This document shows positions 1 through 8,918 of a stretch of DNA of 11,840 bases, piece after piece. A program made the translations under genes and the position numbers. Below the pieces are notes generated by a model that was not told where the DNA came from, searched no databases, and worked only from the letters and a program-made list of their open reading frames with translations. Every line of letters starts with the position of its first letter. Position 1 is the stretch's first letter. The stretch is taken from assembly GCA_025765615.1 (NCBI GenBank), contig JAIVFJ010000738.1:1-11840 (forward strand), in the 5' to 3' direction. The DNA comes from Zopfochytrium polystomum. Taxonomy: Eukaryota > Chytridiomycota > Chytridiomycetes > Chytridiales > Chytridiaceae.

Positions 1-635
1 ACCGTGACCGTCTGGTTCGTTTGAACACAGGCGAAAAGTCGGTCACGTCCTTCTCGACATTCCAGTATATCCCCGACGCGGCTCGGCTCATCAGTCGTTC
101 CGTGCAAGACCTCGGCCTCTCCGACGTAGATCTGCACAATGCGATCGAACTGGCGTCCGGTGATGTACCCTTGCCAGTTCAAGGCGACGAACGACCCACT
201 CGGTGCCGCACTCGGCGGCCGAGGGCGGGGTGAACTGGGCGACCCAGTGCTCGTAGTACGAGTAAGCGAAATCGTGGAGGCCAACGTCGACGGTGCACTT
301 GCGAGTGGAGGGGCGCACGAGCGGCTGGGTCACCTCGAAGGTTTCGGTGTAGCCCGCGGGGGACGGTGTAGTTCGAAGGGACGATGGCGGCCACGTTCTG
401 CAGCCTTGGTTGTTGCGGCGAGGACGCCTGCGATGCGATGGCAGAAGCCTTGCGGAGATGGCAATGGCGATGTCAGCCAGCTGTCGGTCGTGCTCTCGAT
501 CGCTGCTCTGCGGCCGATGCGAACAAACCGACACGCACGCACGCACGCATGCACACACACGCACACACACCGCACACAGGGGTGGGTGCATTTTACCTCG
601 AGGAAGGCCTGCACGAGCTTGCGGACCTGCGGCAT
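1..635 (-). CDS. PNGase A-type peptide:N-glycanase (N-terminal part, 3' end off the left edge)
   Basis: Partial minus-strand gene for a peptide-N4-(N-acetyl-beta-glucosaminyl)asparagine amidase A family protein. This family releases N-glycans from glycopeptides and is secreted or lumenal. Seen in order: FEVTQPL, a Cys with HDFAYSYY, QFTPP, then GRQFDRI, EVLHGTTDEPS, GIYW and VEKDVTDFSPVF. These follow the family pattern of FA-SY, PP, GRQ(F/Y)DR, TS/TT-EP, GI-W and KDVT. The frame breaks three times: at a five-G run (plus strand 358–362), CCC 195–197 and CCCC 71–74. Dropping one base from each restores the motifs. The proposed start at 635 gives a 13-codon first exon ending at a GTAAAA donor (596). 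The intron holds the CA/GT repeat and ends at 481 or 508. The 40 residues after it are not resolved in one frame, so the N-terminus and signal peptide are uncertain. The family call is firm; start and exon 1 are not. Confidence 0.8.
532..578. repeat. CA/GCAC microsatellite inside the first intron of the PNGase A-like gene
   Basis: A run of GCAC tetramers passes into CA dinucleotides, reading as GT-rich on the minus strand. It lies within the proposed intron (donor at 596), so length changes would not alter the protein. Confidence 0.85.
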
Positions 636-756
636 GGTTGGTTGGGGGGGTGGACGAGAATTACTGTGTTGTTGTGGTCGGGAGTGAGTGGCGCAACAAC
701 TTATCGGGTTGTTTGTCTTCCTCTCCACACGCGTGGTGTGTCGTCTGTCTGCCCGC

Positions 757-757
757 C

Positions 758-810
<53 letters not shown>
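757..810. repeat. (CTGT)n tetranucleotide microsatellite
   Basis: About 13 uninterrupted CTGT units. It lies upstream of the PNGase A-like start and outside any supported gene. The long open frames across it on both strands are just the repeat translated. Confidence 0.95.
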
Positions 811-1049
811 GAGGGAGATGCTTATTTCCTTTCCGGGCTGCGCTTTGTCTTGCGCCATGTGCTCCTCAGCACATCGTTGCGCAATCGTCTTTTGTGGTGC
901 AAGTTTCGATAAGTGTACTTCGCGGAAAAGTGAGAGTAAGGCACAAAGCCAAGAATTCAGATGACACTGGGAGTGAAGAACAGGGATAATTCATGCCGAG
1001 AAAACGACGAGCCAGGGCCACCCACTCAAAGCGGTTGCCCGGTGGGGTT
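811..1049. other. Intergenic, no feature recognised
   Basis: Between the microsatellite and the GC-rich patch at 1050. I see no splice-consistent exon, RNA gene or repeat here. It probably holds upstream sequence of the PNGase A-like gene. Confidence 0.4.
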
Positions 1050-1425
1050 ACAAAGGGGGGAACGTCGCGGACTGCAGGGTTAGAGCGTCACCAGCTCGAG
1101 TTTCTCGCCCACCAGCGCAGGTTCTCCAGGTTTCCGACGATGGAGGGTACGACGAACGATCGGTTGGAAAGCTGCGGCTGAAGGCCTCGGGCGGCGCATC
1201 ATCGCCAGAGGAGATCGAGGAGGGGTGGGTCGTGCCGAATCGTGGCGACGTCGAATGGGCGCACGTGGAGGCCGCAAAAGGACTCTGCTTGAAGAGTTGG
1301 AAGACGGTGTAGTGTCGCGAGGTAGAGTCGGTCAATCGGGGGGGAGGAATACGGCGATTCGACTCGGTGGCGTGCGTCGGCAACCGACAGGGGCCAGGGA
1401 CGAGTGCTGACATGGCAGTGCACAC
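1050..1425 (-). other. GC-rich, coding-like patch of unknown identity
   Basis: This stretch is clearly more GC-rich than the DNA at 1430–1880 and resembles exon DNA of this window. On the minus strand all three frames are open for long parts. Pieces such as YTVFQLFKQ, VRPFDVATIRHDPPLL, FVVPSIVGNLENLRWW and FVTPPGNRFEWVALARRFLG look protein-like but lie in different frames. Given the frame breaks elsewhere, it could be the last exon of an unrecognised gene or a gene remnant. I could not assign a family, start or splice sites. It may equally be non-coding. Confidence 0.25.
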
Positions 1426-1429
1426 CCAG

Positions 1430-1878
1430 TAACTTTGGCCGACTCTCTTGTAGGCCAACAAAGCACCATGAAAACAATGAAAAGTCAATACGAGGACTTT
1501 TATCTAGAGGTTGAGGCCACGCTGTGGTCGTGTTGCTTGACTATCGGATCACCAACCACTGTCTTCATTCCAAGGAGTTCCATTTTGCCTCAAAATCGCC
1601 TCTATTTTCTACAGGCTCTTGTGTCTCCGAATCCTACTCACATCCGCGGCCGAAGAACGAAAGCACGTTCTGGCAGCGTTTTCCATCACGCGTTGGCCTC
1701 GGTGGAAAGGTTTCGCCGGATCCCGAACCGCTAATGCACAGACAGACTTGTCAGGTAACGCGTGAGTTTTGTCTCCCGGTTACAGTTTGACCGATAGCTC
1801 GGAGGGCCAAGCGATATATTTCGAGGCGCCGACTCAGTTGGACGACAAATAAAAAAACTTAAAACAGAACGGCTGAGA
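1430..1878. promoter_or_regulatory. Upstream region of the P450 gene
   Basis: About 450 bases of lower GC content without a supported gene. The last 30 bases before the P450 ATG are A-rich (AAATAAAAAAACTTAAAAC), typical of a fungal 5' leader. I recognise no specific factor site. Confidence 0.4.
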
Positions 1879-3686
1879 ATGCAGTCGGCACAAAAACTCG
1901 CCGGAAGTGTCGCGCGCACACTCTCATCGATGCCCCCGTCTGCTCTAACCGCTGCAGCCGCAGCCTCCGTCGTTTCGGCTGTAGCGATCTTCTTGACGTA
2001 CCTCTACCAGGACGATCCGGTCTTCCAGCACCCTCCCCTTAAGAAGCAGCCCCTGACAGATCCCAGCACCATCAAGGGACATGCACCAACCGTAGGCCGA
2101 TCAAAGCAAACCCTTCCGTTCATCGGCGACACTCTCTACATGGCGGCAAATTTCCATCGCATCCACGACTTTTTCACGGAGCACCTCAACGAGAACGCTC
2201 GGGAGTGCTCGGAACACGGGGTTCGCCCCGTCGGTGTGGTCATGAAGCTGCCCTTCTCACCCGCCGTTATAAACAACGTGGATCCTGCTGTCGTTGAGCA
2301 CGTCCTTAAAACCAAGTTTCCCATTTACAACAAGGTAATGTGCGCGTCCGATTTCCCTTTCTTTTAAACACCAGTCCTGGGACAGGGTCACCACTTTTTC
2401 TCCCGCACATCGGACGTTCTTGGCCATGGGATATTTGCCGTTGACGGAGAAGAGTGGAAATTCCAGCGCAAGACTGCCGCGAACATTTTCAACATAAAGG
2501 TACAACGCGTGCAGAAAAGTACAGTTGGAACTAACTCCATCTATTATTCCGCATCAGAACTTCAAAGAATTTGTCGGCGTCGTCTTCGTTGAGGAGATGG
2601 CAGCCCTATCTCTTCGCTTGGATCAAGCCGCCCAAACTGGCGAGGTTGTAAATCTTCAGGACTTGTTCTTCCGCTTCACGCTGGACAGCTTTTGCAGAAT
2701 CGGGTTTGGGGTGAGGATTTTCTCGCAGCACTAAAACATGACCAAAACAACTGACTCACCCCTTGAGTAGGAAATGATCGACTCTCTCAAGCAAGAAAAG
2801 CCGATTGCATTCGCCACCGCTTTCGACGCCGCTCAAACGCGACTCAGCGAACGCTTTTTTGACTCCCCTCTGGCGATTGGCGGAGTTTCTCTCCGTCGAG
2901 GGACGCCGCCACCAACGAAACGTGCGCCTCATCAAAGATTTTGGCCGCAAGATTGTCGAAAAGCGGCTCGCGCACCCTCGCGGCGGGCGGCGATCCCTCT
3001 GAGTTTTCCGACGTCCTCAGCTTCATGATGTCCACCGAGGTCCCGCAAACCGGGCTTCCTCCGACGCCGAACCAGCTGACCGAGTACGTCATCAACCTGA
3101 TCATCGCCGGGCGCGACACGACCGCGCAGGCGCTCTCGTGGTGCGTGCTGATGCTGCACAGGAACCCGCCGCCAAGGCAGCACTGCTCGCCGAAATCGAC
3201 GCAGCGCTGCCGGAGCGCGGGCAGCTGCCGAGCTACGAGCAGGTCCGCGGGATGCAGTACGCGAACGCCGTCTTCCACGAGACGCTGCGGCTGTACCCTT
3301 CGGTGCCCATGGAGATCAAGGAGGCGGCCGAGGACGACGTGCTGCCCTCCGGTGTGCAGATCAGCAAAGGAACGCTGGTCACGTGGTCGCCGTACGCGAT
3401 GGGTCGCAGCACGTTGATCTGGGGCGAGGACGCGGCGCGGTTCCGGCCGGAACGGTGGCTGGAGATGGAGAAGGCGCCGTCGCCATACGCGTACCCCGTC
3501 TTCAATGCGGGTCCCCGCGTCTGCCTCGGGAAGAACATGGCCGAGGTCGAGGGCGTGTTTGTGCTTGTGTCGCTGATGAAACGGTTCGAGATTGAAGTCA
3601 TTGAGCATGAAAAAGTGACGTACGCGTTCTCTTTGACGCTGCCGATGAAGGATGGGATGAGAGTTAGAGCGGCGCGCCGCGAGTGA
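1879..3686 (+). CDS. Cytochrome P450 monooxygenase, CYP52/CYP86/CYP704-like, four exons
   Basis: Complete P450 of about 545 residues, a haem-thiolate monooxygenase expected on the ER membrane with its redox partner P450 reductase. Exons: 1879–2334, 2386–2499, 2558–2710 and 2771–3686. Introns are 51, 58 and 60 bases, all GT–AG and phase 0. An N-terminal signal anchor lies near residues 22–42. Helix C has WKFQR (176–180), helix I has AGRDTT (353–358), helix K has ETLR (411–414), followed by PERW, and the haem loop is FNAGPRVCLGK with Cys492. VDGEEWKFQRKTA and FTLDSFCRIGFG resemble the fatty-acid omega-hydroxylase type families CYP52, CYP86 and CYP704, so a fatty-acid or alkane substrate is possible but inferred. 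Exon 4 has three one-base breaks: an extra T at 2855–2860, an extra G at 2985–2987 and a missing C at 3165–3167. Correcting them gives exactly 915 nt. All catalytic motifs are intact. Confidence 0.93.
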
Positions 3687-3761
3687 GCCCCAAATTGTTT
3701 AGCTCAGGACTTTGTGAAAGAAATCGGGATCTCATTCGTTGCTTTTTCTTTTGTCTTTCTA

Positions 3762-3780
3762 TTTTTTTTTTTTTTTTTTT
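3762..3780. repeat. Poly-T tract (19 T)
   Basis: Uninterrupted T run about 75 bases after the P450 stop. It lies in the 3' flank; its exact length is unreliable given the homopolymer problems elsewhere. Confidence 0.9.
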
Positions 3781-3979
3781 GTTTCGAAACACTCATTGTC
3801 ACTTTATCACATCGATCAGCCGCATTGGTGTTTTGTTTTTTGTTGCTGCCAGCGAATAATTTGGAAAGGAATTGCGTCAATGCGGCATTGGGTGGGACAA
3901 ACACCTGGGAGAGAGACATCCGCACAGAAAGAGACAATGGCCTGCAAACATTATTCAAAGAGAGAAAAAAGAAGAACGT

Positions 3980-4004
3980 GAGAGAGAGAGAGAGAGAGAG
4001 AGAG
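3980..4004. repeat. (GA)n dinucleotide repeat
   Basis: Twelve GA units upstream of the zinc-finger gene, in its likely promoter or 5' leader. GA tracts of this kind are common near fungal promoters; no function is claimed. Confidence 0.9.
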
Positions 4005-4258
4005 CGATGAGATCGATCCGAAACAGTGACAAATTAGAAAAAGCCAAACTGGAAAATTCCCAGTCCTTCCTTCCATCTGAAGTGTCTCTCCATTTGCACC
4101 TTTTTTTGCATCTCATTTTGTTTGTTTTCATCCCTCTCGCAAGCACTGTCTCGCCTCCGCCTCTGTCTCCGCGCCGGTCTCGTCTCCCCGTTCCAGCGCC
4201 AGTCTGTCCGACGCCCAGTGAGTCAGAGAATCTGGCCAGCTCCTGCCTGCATCGGTCG

Positions 4259-6068
4259 ATGCAGCAACCACCGCGCCCCTCCAACACACTCTTTGACCCT
4301 GCTCACCCTCCTCATCCTCACCATCACCCTCGCCCTCCCCCCTCCCCAGCTGCCTCACCAGCTTAACCTCCAACCGAGCCAGCTGCTGACTCCCTGGCGC
4401 GAGCAACCCTCGCTGCCACCACCACCACCACCGCTTCCGCTGCCACCACCGCCAATGCAACAGCACCAAAACCGCCACCACAGCCAAGTGCAAGCAGAAG
4501 GACTGCAGAACACTTACAACGCGGGGTCTTCCAGCAGTACAGCGCAACAGATGCTGCCTCCAACACCAACCGGCTCGTCATTCACCCCCGGCGCTTCCGT
4601 TCTCATTCAATCCAACTTTCTCGCCGCACATACCCCCCAGCTCCAAGCCGCTCCCCGCAAGGCCCCACGCGCTCCACGTCTTTTCCGGATCACACAAACA
4701 CCCCCTACATACCCATGTATTCACCGGCCTTCTCACCCGTCCCTGACCTCTCGCACCGCTTCTCGACCTTCGCCCCGCACTCCTCCCTGGACCCCCGTCG
4801 CCGCGCACAGCATGCTGCTGCAACCCGCCATCCTATCGCCGAGCATCCCCTCCCACTTTTCCCCCATCCAAGTCAATGGACCCCTTACGTCTCATTACGT
4901 CCACGAAGTTCCCGCCTCCAGCCAGCACGCCCCATACGCACCGCACCTCACGCTATGGGAAGACGTCGGATACAACCCCATACTCAACCCGCACCTCGGC
5001 TACATCACCATGGCCCCACCCGCAGCCGTCACCGCCGTCGGCCCGTCTACCGATATTACGGCAGCATCGGCGTCAGCGGGGGACCCTTTCAAGCGAGTCG
5101 ACTTTGACGCCATGGCGGGCGACACGGCGGCCGAGGCGGCCGGATACGTTCAAGAGCATCGGCGGCGACACGGGCCAGCTGACCAGTTTTCTGGAACACG
5201 CTGCTGGGCGACGGCGACGGGCGGCTAGTCGGGGCCACGTCGTCGAGCGCGGCGGCGGCGGCGGCCGCCGTCGATGCGTTTGGAGATGCGCTGGAGATGA
5301 CCACGGGCGCGGAGCCGTGGCGTGTGTCGTCGTCGTCGACGTCGGCGTCGGAGCCGCTCCACCCGGACGGCGAGAGCGACGGCGACGGCGACGATCGTCA
5401 AAGACGAAGCCCTCGACGACGCCACCGAAACCGTATCCCCCTCTCCCTCCGCAACCCCCGTCGGCGCCGGCTCCAGCTCAACCACCTCCAAACAACCCAA
5501 ACCCAAATCCACCACCAACCCGCCCCGCAAACGCATCCGCCCCTCCCGCCGCGTCACAACCCGCCCCTACAACGAAGGCCCCCACCAATGCCAAATCTGC
5601 CAGCGCCGCTTCATGCAAGCCGCCCTCCCTCCGCGCGCACATGAAGCTGCACCGGAAAGAAGCGGCAGCACGCGTGCACGTTCGAAGGGTGCGGCAAGGT
5701 GTTTCTCCGCGCGCAGGATTTGAGCAGGCACGGGGCGACGCACCGGGACGCGGAGGACAGGCCGTTTCGAGTGCCCGTTGGGGTGCGGGAGGAGGTTTGG
5801 GAGGAGGGACGCCGCGCAGAGGCATTCGGTGCTGAATTGCGGGGTGAGGAGGGCGAACGAGTTGGCGGCGGCGGCGGCCAGCGGTGTGGCGCAGGGCGAT
5901 GGCGGTGGCGGCGGTGGAGGTGATCCGAGCTCTTTGGCTGTGTCTGACCCCGATTCGGCTGTGGCTGCGGGGATTGCTGCGCTGGCGAAGCGCCGTCCCA
6001 TCAGTCCATCGGACTATATTCGAATGAGTGTTTTAAGGACGTCGGTCCTTCGCTTTCTCGTCCTGTAG
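4259..6068 (+). CDS. C2H2 zinc-finger transcription factor, three fingers, low-complexity N-terminal half
   Basis: Probable nuclear DNA-binding regulator of about 600 residues, apparently intronless. The N-terminal half is rich in P, Q, H, S and A, including a long proline run, typical of fungal activation or disordered regions. A basic patch (PRKRIRPSRR) just before the fingers is a likely nuclear localisation signal. Corrected reading gives finger 1 at C443-x2-C-x12-H-x3-H463 with the canonical F and L core, finger 2 at C471-x4-C-x12-H-x3-H493, and finger 3 at C503-x3-C-x12-H-x4-C525, a C2HC variant. An Ala/Gly-rich C-terminus follows, stop at 6066. Nine one-base breaks were needed, near 4337, 4663, 4792, 5142, 5187, 5390, 5623, 5656 and 5765. 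Their sum makes the frame exactly 601 codons including the stop. The finger spacings are perfect after correction, which supports the reading. The break near 5390 is not in a clear homopolymer. DNA target unknown. Confidence 0.85.
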
Positions 6069-6472
6069 TCACAATCAGTATCTGTAATAGTCAATCCAAT
6101 CTTCTTTCAATCCGTCTCTTCATTTTTTATGTTGGTTGATTAATACACATTATCAATTACGGTCCGAAATAGATTGTTGTTCTTATTCAGCGGCGCATGA
6201 GCTCTTGTGGCCGTGCTGTGATAACTAAACTGGTTTTGGTTGACTATCAAACAGGCTTTTGCGTTTGACTCGAAAAGCGGCCATTCGGATTCAGTCATAA
6301 TGGCATGGTTTATTTCTTTCAACAAAGAGACGGGAAGCGAAGAGTGAAGGAGTCAAGTAAAAAACGAAAGCGAATAGCCCCAGAAGGTCCCTAGACTGAT
6401 CAATTTTCATCCACGGTATCCCACGTTGCCTTGTGAGGCGTTCCGCGCAGGCGGGCACGGGCGAGACTTGTC
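6069..6472. other. Convergent 3' intergenic region
   Basis: About 400 bases between the stops of the zinc-finger gene and LGIC-1, which face each other tail to tail. It is AT-richer than the genes and should hold both 3' ends and polyadenylation sites. I see no gene or RNA in it. Confidence 0.5.
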
Positions 6473-8571
6473 CTACCCAGAGTCTTGCTGGCTGTACGCA
6501 GTCTGGCTACTCGGCAAGAACTGCTGGTTCCTGAGTAAGGCTGCTGCCCGTACGACTGCGTCGGCGAGTACTGCTGCTGCTGCTGCTGCTGACCATAATT
6601 GTACGCCTGCGGCTGCTGGTATGCCTGCTGCGCTCCGGCACCCGTCGGAGAGTAGCCGCCGACGACGTTGGCTGCTGCTCCTGCTGGTACGAGTTGATGA
6701 TCGTTCCGTAGCCATAAACTGCTGCGGCTGCTGCGGCGGCTGGGGCACGGAAGCCGCCTGTTCAGCCTTTGTGCTCGGCAGCGCGTCGTTCTTTTTTCGC
6801 GCGCGCTTTGGCGGCCCTCGCCCATGTGTTTGATGACGCTCCAGACGGCCATCGCGACGAGGAAGATGCAGAGCAAGGCGGAAGAGGGCATACGTGGGCG
6901 CTTTGCGGCCGCTGGCTTTCTCGCCAAAGCCGACGTTGATGATGATCGCGACGAGGATCAGGGCGATGGAGGCGGTGTTCCGGAAGAAAGATTCGATGGA
7001 CTTTGAAAGGAGGACGTCCCCCGAGCTGCATGATGATTGTTAGATTCCAATCTGAGCCTTGCAGATAAAGCTTACGTTTTCAAGTAGTGGATGGCGGCAA
7101 ATTCGATCAGTTGCGATGAACACAAACAGGAACGCAAGGCAATGAACACATCCATCTTGGTAATGTCTGTATGGTGAAAAAAACGGGTCATTTTGATTTT
7201 GAGACGCCGAAAAAAGAGCTCAACTCACAGTTCACTTTGGGAAGATCAGCACTGGCAATAAAGTTGAGCGAAATAACCGGACGAGAAGAGACACTCCAAA
7301 AGCGACACGAGCAGGAACTGCGTCAGGAGAGACCCAGTAGGACAGTTGTAGATGCAAAAAGTCACGAAAAATAGGGGAAGCCTGCATAACGCGGCAGGAA
7401 AGCATCAGCCGAAGCCCCTCACAGTTCCTCGCCATAGCGATTGGGCCCTAGAAGGCAGCGCCCAAGATACTTACAAATACTTGATGACATAGGTTGTTGG
7501 ATCCCTCTTCACGTTCAAACTCACCAAAGAAACGTACGGTGTTCCAGCCGTCCGTCGCGGTGATGTTGACGCCACTCGCGTACAGGATGCCCGACTCAAC
7601 ATACCAGTCCTGCAACGGCCATAGGGCGGACGAGTAAGTGTAGTTGGGGAACGGGTTGAAGCCGTTTCCATCGAGAGTGAAGTTCAGCTTAAGCGATCCG
7701 TAGGAGAACGGCGCGACGATGATGTTCAGGTCTTGATCGTCGAAGGGGAACGATTGGAGCGTGAAGTTGGCGTTGAGGGTGGTGAGAAGTGCTGTGGAGA
7801 GGCCAATCGACCTTGTCAGAGAATCTCGGTCGACCTCTGTCTCACAGCGGCGGCTACTATCGCCATTCCTCCACCTTCTTCCCCACCAGATCAAACTAAC
7901 CTGCGAGAAAAACACCCGGCCGTTGGGTTGGATCGTGAAGGAGGAGTCAAGCACCTCCGATGCATCCTGGGAGTTGTAGAAGAAGGTGTCCGGTCTCCAA
8001 AAGTAGCGATAGTCCGCATGGATGGGCTCGGCACTCGTTGCAGTGTACTTCAGGCGAGGGTCGATCCAGCGCTGGTAAAGAAACACATCGGCCTGGATGA
8101 TGATGCGGCGGGGGAAGGAAGCGGGAGTGTTGATTACGTGTGTGTCGACGGATCCGATCGCTCAGCGCCACCCACAAGACCCGCACCCATGTTGCTCATC
8201 AAAGGCTTTGACAGCAGGGGCCAGCCAAGTCAAACGACATCCCGCAGGGACGGTCGACTCTTCGAGCTCTGACAGGTGCGCGTGTGTAACACAAAACACT
8301 CACAGTGAAGACGGAGTTTTTCGGATCGACACCAAAGACACGGACAACGCGCATAGACAGGTCGATCTCTGTGGGGGTCGCCGTCCCGGCCGGGGCGGGT
8401 GGTGTTGTCGTAGTTTGCGAGCAGCTGCTTGGTCAGGTCCGAGTACTGGGCCGCGGCGGTTCCGGCGAGGGCCAGGATGGTGAGGACAGCGGCGGCGACG
8501 GCAACAAGAAGGGCCCGCACGCCCTCCTGCCGGCTCAGACGGACGGGTGCAACAATCGAGGAGGGGTCCAT
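6473..8571 (-). CDS. Pentameric ligand-gated ion channel (LGIC-1), Cys-less Pro-loop type with Q/Y-rich tail
   Basis: Complete subunit of about 524 residues in six exons: 8571–8304, 8092–7901, 7791–7475, 7381–7229, 7166–7076 and 7025–6473. A signal peptide with a 20-residue basic/polar lead ends near TAAAQ. The extracellular domain shows NYDNTTRP, WIDPRL (98–103), WRPDTFFYN (121–129) and the Pro-loop FPFDDQ (168–173), with no cysteine pair. Pre-M1 is KRDPTTYVIKYL, M1 follows, then DAVPARV with PAR at 281–283 opening M2, and SADLPKVNY after it. M3 is MDVFIAFAFLFVFIALIEF. Two further hydrophobic segments lie near 357–374 and 384–404. The tail (407–524) is rich in Q, Y, S and P. Thirteen one-base breaks, nearly all at homopolymers, are needed; LGIC-3 confirms several independently, and exon phases then close. 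It should assemble as a plasma-membrane pentamer, homomeric or with its neighbours. Ligand unknown. Confidence 0.92.
6510..6740 (-). other. Prion-like low-complexity tail of LGIC-1
   Basis: Codes for a Q/Y/P/G/S-rich region with QPPQQPQQF, YGYG, AYQQPQAYNYG followed by seven glutamines, YSPTQSYGQQPYSG and SSQTAYSQQDSG. Composition resembles yeast-type prion-like domains. The CAG repeat (plus-strand CTG near 6571–6592) encodes the glutamine run. Confidence 0.75.
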
Positions 8572-8918
8572 CTTTTGCCTTTCTTTTTTCTTTCTTCTTT
8601 TTTTTTTGGTTTTTTCTAAAGCTTGCCTGTCGCTTGCCCTTCAATCTCTGTTGTTCCTTTTTTGCACCTGTTTTGTCTTCCTCCTTTTCCCCATTTGCTA
8701 CATTTGGCGCAGTCATCATGAAAAGCCATTTCTGGTCTGTCCCCATTCCTTCTTCCTCTGCTTTCCGCCCTTTCTTGTCTTTCCCGACTGTTTGTCTGTC
8801 TGCTGTCCCAATCTTTTCTTTTGCACCTTGTACACACTCGACCTTGCACCCTTTCAGTCAAACAACCCCTCCCCCGATACTCTCCTCTTCCCCATTTTAC
8901 CTCGCGTTCTTCATCTTT
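8572..8918. promoter_or_regulatory. Shared divergent promoter region of LGIC-1 and LGIC-2
   Basis: The 347 bases between the two start codons, which point away from each other. The plus strand is pyrimidine-rich, with a long T/C tract at 8580–8608, so the LGIC-1 leader would be A/G-rich. I see no clear TATA element. The head-to-head layout suggests possible co-regulation of the two subunits. Confidence 0.6.

Larger units (their letters stand above)
3687..4258. promoter_or_regulatory. Spacer between the P450 and zinc-finger genes
   Basis: Holds the 3' flank of the P450 and the upstream/5' leader of the zinc-finger gene. It contains the poly-T and GA tracts listed separately and a pyrimidine-rich stretch from about 4080 to 4250. 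One frame stays open from 3872 through the zinc-finger start, but its translation there is only repeat and low-complexity sequence. Confidence 0.5.

Noticed and set aside
410..964. Plus-strand open frames of up to 184 codons across the CTGT and CA repeats
   Set aside because: They translate the microsatellites and lie antisense to the PNGase A-like gene; no domain is visible.
5225..5557. Long arginine- and alanine-rich open frames antisense to the zinc-finger gene
   Set aside because: They are shadows of GC-rich codons on the plus strand; the fingers and closing frame show the plus strand is coding.
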